From contig NZ_MWFK01000003.1 of the NCBI RefSeq assembly GCF_002078175.1, forward strand, positions 310,001 through 374,000: a stretch of 64,000 nt of DNA, read 5' to 3'. Of the stretch, positions 26,712 to 34,308 are shown piece after piece; positions within the stretch are counted from its first letter, which is position 1, and each line of letters begins with the position of its first letter. Made by a program: the position numbers and the translations under genes. Under the pieces are notes generated by a model. That model had not been told where the DNA came from and made no database searches. It worked only from the letters and a program-made list of their open reading frames with translations. The stretch comes from Streptomyces sp. M41(2017) (lineage in GTDB: Bacteria > Actinomycetota > Actinomycetes > Streptomycetales > Streptomycetaceae).

Positions 26712-27119
26712 CTACCTCTCAGCCGACAGGGACGCCGAGGGAGCGCTTCCCCCGGAGTCGGATCCGTGCCCACCACTGCCGGAGGCCAGAGCAGCCTCCA
26801 TCGTGCCATGGACGCCGATCGCCTGGTCCAGGCCGGTCAGGGAGAAGGCGCGCGCCACCGTCGCGGGGACCGCCGCGAGCCGTAGTTCGCCACCGTGCGC
26901 CGCCAGTCGCTGATAGATGCGGACGAAGCATCCGATTCCCGACGAGTCGCAGAAGTCGAGGGCGGTGCAGTCGACGACGACCAGCGCTCCCTGCCCGTCG
27001 GCCTCGTCCAGGAGGCGGGCGGCGGCCTCGTCCAGTTGGACGACGCTGTCGAAGTCGAGTTCCCCCCGCACCACGAGTACGGATGCGGGCGCGGTCGACC
27101 GGACCTCAATCGAGAACAC
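26712..27119 (-). CDS. STAS-domain anti-sigma factor antagonist
   Basis: A 135-residue SpoIIAA/RsbV-like protein. The phosphorylation motif DFCDSSGIG lies at residues about 55-63, so it can be regulated by a serine kinase and by the SpoIIE phosphatase encoded eight bases downstream. The C-terminal 25 residues are Ser/Gly-rich and disordered. GTG start. It binds an anti-sigma kinase when unphosphorylated; no kinase or sigma gene is in the window, so the partner is encoded elsewhere. Confidence 0.93.
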   Translation of the reverse strand: MFSIEVRSTAPASVLVVRGELDFDSVVQLDEAAARLLDEADGQGALVVVDCTALDFCDSSGIGCFVRIYQRLAAHGGELRLAAVPATVARAFSLTGLDQAIGVHGTMEAALASGSGGHGSDSGGSAPSASLSAER

Positions 27120-27502
27120 TCTTCACAGCCTCCAGCTCGGCTTTCCTCGCCCTCATCGTAAAGATCTCGTGCCGCATCACGGAAACTCGCTCCCGGGCAG
27201 GCGGCGGGACCTCGTGATCCGCGCCGGAGGCACGGCGGTGCGGGCCTCTTTACACCGGCGCATGCACCCGATCGCACGCCTCCGCGAAACCCTTCACCGT
27301 CTCCGCAGGTTCTTCACTTGTCACCTCCAGGTCACGAGGCGGCACCGCGCTGCGGCGGCCCGCGACGCGATGACAGGCCGCTGACCTGCCCGCTTCTTCG
27401 TTCGGGACGCGACGCCGCCCGGCGAGCCGCGATGGACGGAGGTGCGCACCGGAGCCGTAGGGTGGCGAAACGTCCGCCCGGCAGGGCATTTGAGGGACGG
27501 CA

Positions 27503-27548
27503 GGTTGCCAGGGGAGCAACCGGTGGAGGATGGTTGCCCCACGGCAAC
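27503..27548. promoter_or_regulatory. Repeated GGTTGC dyads upstream of the light/B12 module
   Basis: Two adjacent inverted repeats share one half-site: GGTTGC (27503-27508) with GCAACC (27516-27521), and GGTTGCC (27532-27538) with GGCAAC (27543-27548). Four copies of one hexamer in 46 bases, 80-125 bases before the start codon at 27627, look like tandem operators for a dimeric regulator. The rest of the 507-base gap 27120-27626 shows no gene that I can support. Confidence 0.5.
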
Positions 27549-27626
27549 AATTCTTCGACCGGAAGAGGTGAGGGGTTCGCACAGCGGGCCTTCGTCTTTG
27601 TGACTTCAACCCAGCAGGAACACGGC

Positions 27627-29249
27627 ATGAGCGCGCACGCTCCGGCACTCATGTCATGGTCGTCCGTCCCCTACCCGGTCGTGATCGCGGATCCCGCCGG
27701 CACGGTGCGGCACACCAATCCGCGGGCCGAGGATCTGTTCCCGGGAATCATCGTGGGCTCGCCCCTCGGGTCGGCCGTCCCCGCCTGGCTGGCGGAGGCG
27801 CACACGCACCGGACGGCGGACGACCGGGGCGAGGGCGCCGCGGTGTCCGGCCCGGTGGCCGAGAGGATGTTCGAGGCTCACCCTTCGGTGCAGGACGACG
27901 GCAGCGTCGCCTGGTGGCTGACGGACGACACGGACCACCAGATGGCCCGCGAGGCCCTGGAGACGGAGCGCGATCGGACCGCGTTCCTCACCGAGGCGTC
28001 CAACACCCTGCTCTCGTCCCTGAACCTCCAGCGCTGCATGGACGTCACCGCGCAGCTGGCGGCCGGGCACCTCGCGGACGCGGCGCTCGTCGTCGCGCCC
28101 CGCAGCGGAAACCGTCTGCCCGTCGTCACGTGCACCGGGTACGGACAGCCCGAGCGCTCCCTGCGCGAGGTGAACGCCGAGGACGTACCTGGTCTCGCCG
28201 AGGCGCTGCAGGGTTTCCCGCCGGTGCCCTCGCGCTGGATCGATCCCGCGTCCGCCCCGGACTGGCTCGTTCCCGAGGTGTTCGGGCCGGTCGGCTCCAT
28301 CGTCGTCACGCCGCTGCCCGGCCACGGCGTGCCCGCCGGTGCGCTCATCCTGCTGCGTCGTAGCGAGGAGGCCGCCTTCACCGAACAGGAGGAGGTCTTC
28401 GCCCGTCTCTTCGCCGCCCGCGCCGGCGCCGCCATGTCCGCGGCCCGGCTCTACGCGGAGCAGGCATCCCTCTCCCAGACCCTGATGCGCGACCTGCTCC
28501 CGCCGGAACTGCACCAGATCTCGGGGGTCGACTTCGCCGGAGGCTACCGCCCGTCGAAGGACCATGAGCGGATCGGCGGCGACTTCTACGACGTCCACCC
28601 CGCCGCCACCGAAGGTGAGGCGTCCTTCGCCGTACTCGGCGACGTCTGCGGGAAGGGGCTCGAAGCCGCCGTACTCACCGGCAAGATCCGCAACACGCTG
28701 CACGCCCTGCTGCCGATGGCCGACGACCACCAACGGATGATCGACCTTCTCAACGGCGCCCTCCTCAACTCGCACAGCACTCGCTTCGCCACCCTGGTCA
28801 TGGTCTCCGCCGTGCGCGACGCGGGCTCCGTGCAGCTGCGGCTGACGAACGCCGGCCATCCGGCGGCGCTGATCGTGCGCGCCGACGGCACCGTCGAGGA
28901 GGCCACCCGCCGCGGCACGCTCGTCGGCGCGCTCCCCGAGGCCCGCACCACGACCACGCACAGGACCCTGGCACCGGGCGAGTTCTGCGTGCTGTTCACC
29001 GACGGCATCACCGAGGCCCGGGGCGGGCCGCTCGGCGACGAGATGTTCGGCGAGGCCCGGTTGCGGGAGGCCCTCGCCCGGTGCGCGGGGATGCCGGCCG
29101 AGGCGATCGTGGAGCACGTCCAGATGCTCGCGGCGCAGTGGGTGGGATCCGAAGGGCACGACGACATGGCGGTCATGGTGATCGCCGCTCCCCGTTCCCG
29201 GCATCTCAGTGCGGTGGGCGGCCGTACTCGGGGCAGGTTCACCTCATGA
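27627..29249 (+). CDS. PAS-GAF-SpoIIE serine phosphatase
   Basis: A 540-residue phosphatase. An N-terminal PAS-like domain (residues about 10-110, VVIADPAGTVRHTNPRAEDL), a GAF domain (about 125-285) and a short coiled linker precede the SpoIIE catalytic domain (about 305-525) with GGDFYDVHP, LGDVCGKGLEAA, FTDGITEARGG and GHDDMAVMVI. ATG 27627 has AGGA eight bases upstream; the open frame before it is Arg-rich non-coding. Its stop overlaps the start of the cobalamin-binding gene (ATGA), so the two proteins are made together and presumably interact. Confidence 0.94.
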   Translation: MSAHAPALMSWSSVPYPVVIADPAGTVRHTNPRAEDLFPGIIVGSPLGSAVPAWLAEAHTHRTADDRGEGAAVSGPVAERMFEAHPSVQDDGSVAWWLTDDTDHQMAREALETERDRTAFLTEASNTLLSSLNLQRCMDVTAQLAAGHLADAALVVAPRSGNRLPVVTCTGYGQPERSLREVNAEDVPGLAEALQGFPPVPSRWIDPASAPDWLVPEVFGPVGSIVVTPLPGHGVPAGALILLRRSEEAAFTEQEEVFARLFAARAGAAMSAARLYAEQASLSQTLMRDLLPPELHQISGVDFAGGYRPSKDHERIGGDFYDVHPAATEGEASFAVLGDVCGKGLEAAVLTGKIRNTLHALLPMADDHQRMIDLLNGALLNSHSTRFATLVMVSAVRDAGSVQLRLTNAGHPAALIVRADGTVEEATRRGTLVGALPEARTTTTHRTLAPGEFCVLFTDGITEARGGPLGDEMFGEARLREALARCAGMPAEAIVEHVQMLAAQWVGSEGHDDMAVMVIAAPRSRHLSAVGGRTRGRFTS

Positions 29250-30331
29250 CCCTCACCGCCACCATCTCCCAGGACCACTGGAGACAGCAGCTCTGGGAGG
29301 CCGTCAGTACCGGTGACGAGCGCGCGGCCACGGACACCGTGTTCGACGCGCTCGACCGCGGCGTGACGGCGGAGAGCCTGCTCCTGGAGCTGATCGCGCC
29401 CGTCCAGCGCAAGGTGGGCGAGGAGTGGGCCGCCAACCGCCTCACCGTCGCCCAGGAGCACGCCGCCACCGCGATCAACGACCGTGCCGTCGCGGCGCTC
29501 TCGCACCACTGTGCCGACGGCACCGCACATCCCCTCGGCCGGGTGACGGTCGCGTGCGTGGACGGCGAATGGCACGGGCTGCCCGCCCGTCTCCTCGCCG
29601 AAGTGCTCAAGCTGCGCGGCTGGAAGGTCGACTACCTCGGCGCGCAGGTCCCCACGGGCCACCTCATCTCCCACATCCATCAGACCGGACCCGATCTGGT
29701 CGCGCTGTCGAGCTCGATCGCCACCCGGCTGCCGACCGCTCACGCGACGATCACCGCCGTCCAGGCCACCGGCACTCCCGTGCTGGTCGGCGGGGCGGCC
29801 TTCGGCAGCAGCGGCCGGTACGCCACCCTCCTCGGCGCCGACGCCTGGGCGGCCGACGCGCGCGACGCCGCCGACCGGCTGAGTCACGGTCCCCTGCGGC
29901 GGCCCGCCGCAGCGCATCAGCCCATCGACGACCTGCCGCACCTGGCCGACCAGGAATACACGATGGTCACGCGCACGCGCGCCCCGCTGGTGCGCACCGT
30001 GATGAGCACACTCGAAGAGCGCTTCCCCGCCATGCGCGAATACGGCGCAGCGCAGCGTGCGCACACCGCCGAGGACATCGCGCACATCGTGGACTTCCTC
30101 GCGACCGCCCTCTACATCGACGACGTGGAACTCTTCACGGGCTTCCTCACCTGGACGGCCGGGATCCTCACGGCCCGCAGGGTTCCCGCGCGTTCCCTCA
30201 CCCCGGCCCTGGCCATCCTGGGCGAGCAGCTCAAGGACTTTCCCCGCGCCACCCTCATGCTCACCCAGGCCGCCGGCCGTCTCACCGGTGCACGGTCCGT
30301 GATCGCCTCCGACACCAGGAACACCGCATGA
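29246..30331 (+). CDS. Cobalamin-binding CarH/LitR-like sensor protein
   Basis: A 361-residue protein without a DNA-binding domain. Residues about 10-90 form the helical cap with W61-x9-E71-H72, the W-x9-EH signature of B12-dependent photoreceptors. Residues about 95-220 are the Rossmann-like B12-binding domain; the ligand motif is E108-W-H110-G-L-P, so the ExH part of ExHxxG is kept while the last Gly is Pro, and YLGAQVP, VALSSSIA and VGGAAFG follow. The last 115 residues are an all-helical domain (IAHIVDFLATALYIDDVELF) recalling non-haem globin sensor domains. Coupled by ATGA overlaps to a phosphatase upstream and a STAS gene downstream. Confidence 0.88.
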   Translation: MTLTATISQDHWRQQLWEAVSTGDERAATDTVFDALDRGVTAESLLLELIAPVQRKVGEEWAANRLTVAQEHAATAINDRAVAALSHHCADGTAHPLGRVTVACVDGEWHGLPARLLAEVLKLRGWKVDYLGAQVPTGHLISHIHQTGPDLVALSSSIATRLPTAHATITAVQATGTPVLVGGAAFGSSGRYATLLGADAWAADARDAADRLSHGPLRRPAAAHQPIDDLPHLADQEYTMVTRTRAPLVRTVMSTLEERFPAMREYGAAQRAHTAEDIAHIVDFLATALYIDDVELFTGFLTWTAGILTARRVPARSLTPALAILGEQLKDFPRATLMLTQAAGRLTGARSVIASDTRNTA

Positions 30332-30798
30332 CGCCGCCCGCCCCGTTCGACCCCACCTACCTGCGCCTGACCACCGCGAGTGAGTCCGGCGACGAAGTGC
30401 GCCTGGAACTGCACGGGTTCCTCGACTACGACAGCGCCGACCACTTCCTGGCCGTCGCGACCGAGCAGCTCGCCGACAGCTGCGGTCTGCGCGTCCTGCA
30501 CGTGGACTGTGCCGGCATGAGCGGCATCGACTCCACGGGCCTGGCCATGCTGCTCATGCTGCACCGCCGTACGACCGCGGCCGACGTCACCCTCCGCCTG
30601 GCCGGGCGGCCCCCCGCCCTCGAACGGATGCTGGACATCACGGGCACCCTGGAGCACCTCGTCCCCGACCGGGCGGCCGAGGCCGGGGGCCGGTCCGAGT
30701 CCCCGTACGCCGAGTACCACCCCGCGTCGGAGAACGGACTCCCCGCCGACTCCGCGGGCCACGGCTCGCACGCCGTGGGACCGGAGATAAGCGGCTGA
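30328..30798 (+). CDS. STAS-domain anti-sigma factor antagonist
   Basis: A 156-residue STAS protein with the phosphorylatable motif GIDSTGLAML near residues 65-74 and a disordered C-terminal tail of some 45 residues. The ATG overlaps the stop of the B12-binding gene by four bases. It is the natural target of the SpoIIE phosphatase two genes upstream, giving a sensor-phosphatase-antagonist chain. Its anti-sigma partner is not in the window. Confidence 0.92.
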   Translation: MTPPAPFDPTYLRLTTASESGDEVRLELHGFLDYDSADHFLAVATEQLADSCGLRVLHVDCAGMSGIDSTGLAMLLMLHRRTTAADVTLRLAGRPPALERMLDITGTLEHLVPDRAAEAGGRSESPYAEYHPASENGLPADSAGHGSHAVGPEISG

Positions 30799-30912
30799 CA
30801 CCGGGGCCCGGCCGGGAGCGGCTCCGGACGCCCGTCCGTGATCTCCGACAGGCGCCCTCCTGATCCTTGACGGATAGTGGTCCGCGTCGAGCCGTCGCGG
30901 GATTGGACGCAC

Positions 30913-32736
30913 ATGGACCGCTACCCTCCCATCGCCGAACACGGCCTGGTCGGCGACCTGCAGACCGCCGCCCTGGTGTCCTCCCAAGGCGTCGTGAACT
31001 GGTTCTGCTCGCCGAGGTTCGATTCGCCCAGCGTCTTCGCCTCGTTGCTCGACCACGACCGCGGCGGGTACTTCCGGCTGGCTCCCGAGCACGCGGACGT
31101 GTCCTGCAAGCAGCTCTACTACCCCGACACCGGCGTGCTGGTCACGCGGTTCATGTCGCCGGAGGGCGTGGGCGAGGTCGTCGACTGGATGCCCGCGAAC
31201 ACCAGCCGTGTTCCCACCGACCGGCACAGCCTGATGCGGGTGATCCGCGTGGTGCGCGGCACCGTGCGGTTCCTCCTGGAGTGCAGGCCGAGGTTCGACT
31301 ACGGCCGGGCGGACCACGAGCTCGACCTGAGGGCACAGGACGCCGTCTTCCGAGGTCCGGGGATCGCGGGTCACCTCCAGGCCACGTTCCCGCTGACCCG
31401 CGACGGCAAGGACGTGCGGGGGGCCATCACCCTCGGCGTCGGCGAGTCCGCCGTAGCCGTCTTCACCACGTGTGCCCCCGACGGTGAGGCGCCCCCTCCG
31501 CTCACCGTCGACGGGGTGACGGAGAGCCTGTGGCACGAGGTGGACTTCTGGCAGAAGTGGCTCCACACCTCCCAGTACCACGGGCGCTGGGCGGAGATGG
31601 TGAACCGCTCCGCCATCACCATCAAGCTCCTGACCTACCACCCGAGCGGCGCACCGGTCGCCGCCGCGACCATGGGGCTGCCGGAGCAGGTCGGCGGGGA
31701 GCGCAACTGGGACTACCGGTACTCCTGGGTCCGGGACGGCGCGCTCTCCGTACGGGCTCTGCTCGACCTCGGTTTCGCCGAGGAGGCGTCGGCGTTCACC
31801 AAGTGGCTGGGCGACCGGATGCGGGACCGGGCCGATCTGCCCGGTGAACGCCTGCAGATCATGTACCGGGTCGACGGCGATCCCCATCTGACCGAGGAGA
31901 CCCTCGACCACTGGGAGGGCTACCGGGGATCGAGGCCGGTCCGGGCCGGCAACGCCGCCGCCGACCAGCTCCAGCTGGACATCTACGGCGAAGCCCTCTA
32001 CGCCCTGGCCGAGGGCAAGGACGTCGGGGTGGAGCTGGGCTACCACGGCTGGAAGGGCCTCGCCCGGACCCTGGACTGGCTGTCCGACAACTGGGACCGC
32101 CCCGACGAGGGCATCTGGGAGACGCGCGGCGGCCGGAACGACTTCACGTACAGCCGCGTGATGTGCTGGGTCGCCTTCGACCGCGGCATGCGCCTGGCGA
32201 CCGAGCTGAGCCGCCCCGCGGACATCCCCCGCTGGCGCAACGCCCGCGACGCCATCCTCGAACAGGTCATGGACAAGGGCTGGAGCGAGTCCGAGCAGGC
32301 GCTGGTGCAGCACTACGGCGGAGACGTCCTGGACGCCTCGCTCCTGCTGATCCCCCGTGTCGGATTCCTCGCCGCGAAGAGCCCCGGCTGGCTCAACACC
32401 CTGGACGCCATGGAGCGCAAGCTGGTGTCGGACAGCCTCGTCTACCGCTATGACCCGGCCGCCTCCCCCGACGGCCTGCGCGGCTCGGAGGGCACCTTCA
32501 GCCTCTGCACCTACCTCTACGTCGACGCGCTGGCCCGCGCCGGACGCATTCGGCCCGCCCGCTACACCTTCGAGAAGATGCACACCTACGCCAACCATGT
32601 CGGCCTGTTCGCCGAGGAGATCGGGCCGAGCGGCGAGCAACTCGGCAACTTTCCCCAGGCGTTCACCCACCTGTCGCTCATCATGGCGGCATCGACCCTG
32701 GACGAGGCCATTGACCGGCAGCGACAGCTCCGCTGA
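30913..32736 (+). CDS. GH15 glucoamylase/trehalase-like glycosidase
   Basis: A 607-residue protein with the N-terminal beta domain (residues 1-220, starting YPPIAEHGLVGDLQTAALVS) and an (alpha/alpha)6 catalytic domain. ERNWDYRYSWVRDGAL near 270 and the late EEIGPSGEQLGNFPQAFTH hold the conserved catalytic glutamates of GH15. Actinobacterial members of this type include trehalases and glucoamylases; both are retained as options. No signal peptide, so cytosolic release of glucose is expected. ATG 30913 is chosen over upstream frame because family homology begins there. Confidence 0.92.
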   Translation: MDRYPPIAEHGLVGDLQTAALVSSQGVVNWFCSPRFDSPSVFASLLDHDRGGYFRLAPEHADVSCKQLYYPDTGVLVTRFMSPEGVGEVVDWMPANTSRVPTDRHSLMRVIRVVRGTVRFLLECRPRFDYGRADHELDLRAQDAVFRGPGIAGHLQATFPLTRDGKDVRGAITLGVGESAVAVFTTCAPDGEAPPPLTVDGVTESLWHEVDFWQKWLHTSQYHGRWAEMVNRSAITIKLLTYHPSGAPVAAATMGLPEQVGGERNWDYRYSWVRDGALSVRALLDLGFAEEASAFTKWLGDRMRDRADLPGERLQIMYRVDGDPHLTEETLDHWEGYRGSRPVRAGNAAADQLQLDIYGEALYALAEGKDVGVELGYHGWKGLARTLDWLSDNWDRPDEGIWETRGGRNDFTYSRVMCWVAFDRGMRLATELSRPADIPRWRNARDAILEQVMDKGWSESEQALVQHYGGDVLDASLLLIPRVGFLAAKSPGWLNTLDAMERKLVSDSLVYRYDPAASPDGLRGSEGTFSLCTYLYVDALARAGRIRPARYTFEKMHTYANHVGLFAEEIGPSGEQLGNFPQAFTHLSLIMAASTLDEAIDRQRQLR

Positions 32737-33688
32737 GGCGCACACCGAGCAGCCCGGACGCGGCGCGCGCCCCCGTCAGAGCCGTGCCGCCTTCGACACG
32801 CTGTACGCGCGTCTGCGGCAGCGGGCGGACGACGCCACGTCCCCCGCCGGCCCCGGTGCACCGGCCGGGATCACGCGGGCGACGGTGCTGGCCGCGGCGG
32901 GCGAGGTCCGCACGGGGCGGACGGTCTCGCTCGCGTCCCCCATCGAGACCCGGACGGAGCCCGACGATCCGCACCCGGCCGTCCACCGGATCACCAACCG
33001 CCCCAGGACCGCGGCAGCGGGTCTGCAGTTCGCCACCGACCGCTTCGCGATGAACGTCCACGGTGACGCGGACAGCCACCTCGACGCCCTGTGCCATGTC
33101 GTCTACGACGGCACGCTGCACGGCGGTGTTCCCGCGAGCACCGTCACGGACGAGGGTGCCACCGCCCTGTCCGTCGCGTCCCTGCACGACGGCATCGTCG
33201 GCCGGGGTGTCCTGCTCGACATTCCGCTGCTGCGGGGGGTGCCGTGGCTGGAGCCCGGCGACTGCGTCACCTACGACGACCTCCTGGCCGCGGAAGCGGC
33301 GCAGCACGTTCGGGTCGGCGCCGGGGACATCCTGCTCGTACGGGTCGGCCACCGCCGCAGGCGCGAGGAGCTCGGGCCCTGGGACGCCGCACGCGACCGC
33401 GTCGGTCTGCACCCCGCCGCCGTGGAGTTCCTGGCCGAACGCCGGGTCGCCGTGCTCGGCGGCGACGGCAACAACGACTCGGCCCCCAGCCTCACCGACG
33501 GCGTGGACTTCCCCGTACACGTCCTCGCCCTCCACGCTCTCGGCGTGTATCTGATGGACTATCTGCGGTTCGAGGACCTCGTGCCTCTCTGCGCGGACGC
33601 GGAGCGCTGGTCGTTCCTGTGCGTCGTCGCACCCCTGCGTCTGCCCGCCGCGACCGGCTCCCCCGTGAATCCCATCGCCATCCTGTGA
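32711..33688 (+). CDS. Cyclase-family (kynurenine formamidase-like) hydrolase
   Basis: A roughly 325-residue metal-dependent hydrolase of the cyclase superfamily. NVHGDADSHLDALCH is the variant HxGTHxDxPxH metal motif, with GVLLDIPLLRG and VLGGDGNNDSAP typical of the family. There is no in-frame ATG or GTG before the domain; TTG 32711, which overlaps the GH15 gene by 26 bases and has GAGG only three bases before it, is the best available start, so the N-terminus is uncertain. Substrate unknown; the family hydrolyses N-formyl amides or cyclic esters. Confidence 0.82.
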   Translation: MTGSDSSAEAHTEQPGRGARPRQSRAAFDTLYARLRQRADDATSPAGPGAPAGITRATVLAAAGEVRTGRTVSLASPIETRTEPDDPHPAVHRITNRPRTAAAGLQFATDRFAMNVHGDADSHLDALCHVVYDGTLHGGVPASTVTDEGATALSVASLHDGIVGRGVLLDIPLLRGVPWLEPGDCVTYDDLLAAEAAQHVRVGAGDILLVRVGHRRRREELGPWDAARDRVGLHPAAVEFLAERRVAVLGGDGNNDSAPSLTDGVDFPVHVLALHALGVYLMDYLRFEDLVPLCADAERWSFLCVVAPLRLPAATGSPVNPIAIL

Positions 33689-33758
33689 CGTTCGGGGTTG
33701 GATGGTCGCGCCTCGCCCGCATCTCCCCTCCGACGAGGGGACGACCGCAAGGAGCAGC

Positions 33759-34298
33759 ATGGTGGGATCGGCCACGGCACCGGCGATCATCGTGGTGATG
33801 GGTGTTTCCGGTTCGGGCAAGACGACGCTGGGCCGGCTGCTCGCCGGCCGGCGCGGGGAGCCGTTCGTGGAGGGCGACGCGCTGCATCCGCCGGAGAACA
33901 TCGCGAAGATGTCGGCCGGTCGGGCCCTGACCGACGAGGACCGCGCGCCCTGGCTCCGGGCCGTCGCCGACGTGATCCGTGCCGCGACGGAGAGCGGGAA
34001 GGGTGCCGTGATCTCGTGCTCGGCCCTCCGCCAGGACTACCGGTGTCTCTTCCGGGCCGCCGGCCCCGGGGTGTGGTTCCTGTACCTCGCTCTGGACCGC
34101 GAGGTCGCCGAGGCCCGGGCCGGGGGACGGTCGGGACACTTCATGCCGGTCGCCCTCCTCGACTCGCAGTTCGCCGCGCTGGAGCCGCTGCGGGGTGACG
34201 AGCCGGGGCTGACGGTGGACGCGGCCTCCGGAACCGAGGCGATCGTGGAGCGGGCGATGGCCGCTCTGGCGCGCTTCGAGCCTCCTGGGCAGCACTGA
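33759..34298 (+). CDS. gntK: Gluconokinase
   Basis: A 179-residue P-loop kinase of the GntK/IdnK type, phosphorylating D-gluconate to 6-phosphogluconate. The Walker A is GVSGSGKTT (residues about 14-22), followed by FVEGDALHPPENIAKMSAG and the SALRQDYR signature. Length matches the family. ATG 33759 has AAGGAG six bases upstream. Convergent with the GMC oxidoreductase gene, ten bases apart. It would connect gluconate, possibly from glucose oxidation, to the pentose phosphate pathway. Confidence 0.95.
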   Translation: MVGSATAPAIIVVMGVSGSGKTTLGRLLAGRRGEPFVEGDALHPPENIAKMSAGRALTDEDRAPWLRAVADVIRAATESGKGAVISCSALRQDYRCLFRAAGPGVWFLYLALDREVAEARAGGRSGHFMPVALLDSQFAALEPLRGDEPGLTVDAASGTEAIVERAMAALARFEPPGQH

Positions 34299-34308
34299 CG
34301 GCCTCACG

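Noticed and set aside
30112..32745. Very long minus-strand open frame (877 codons) opposite the STAS and GH15 genes
   Set aside because: Composition is Gly/Val/Arg/His-rich without domain motifs; it is the usual antisense shadow of high-GC coding sequence, while the plus strand encodes clear STAS and GH15 families.
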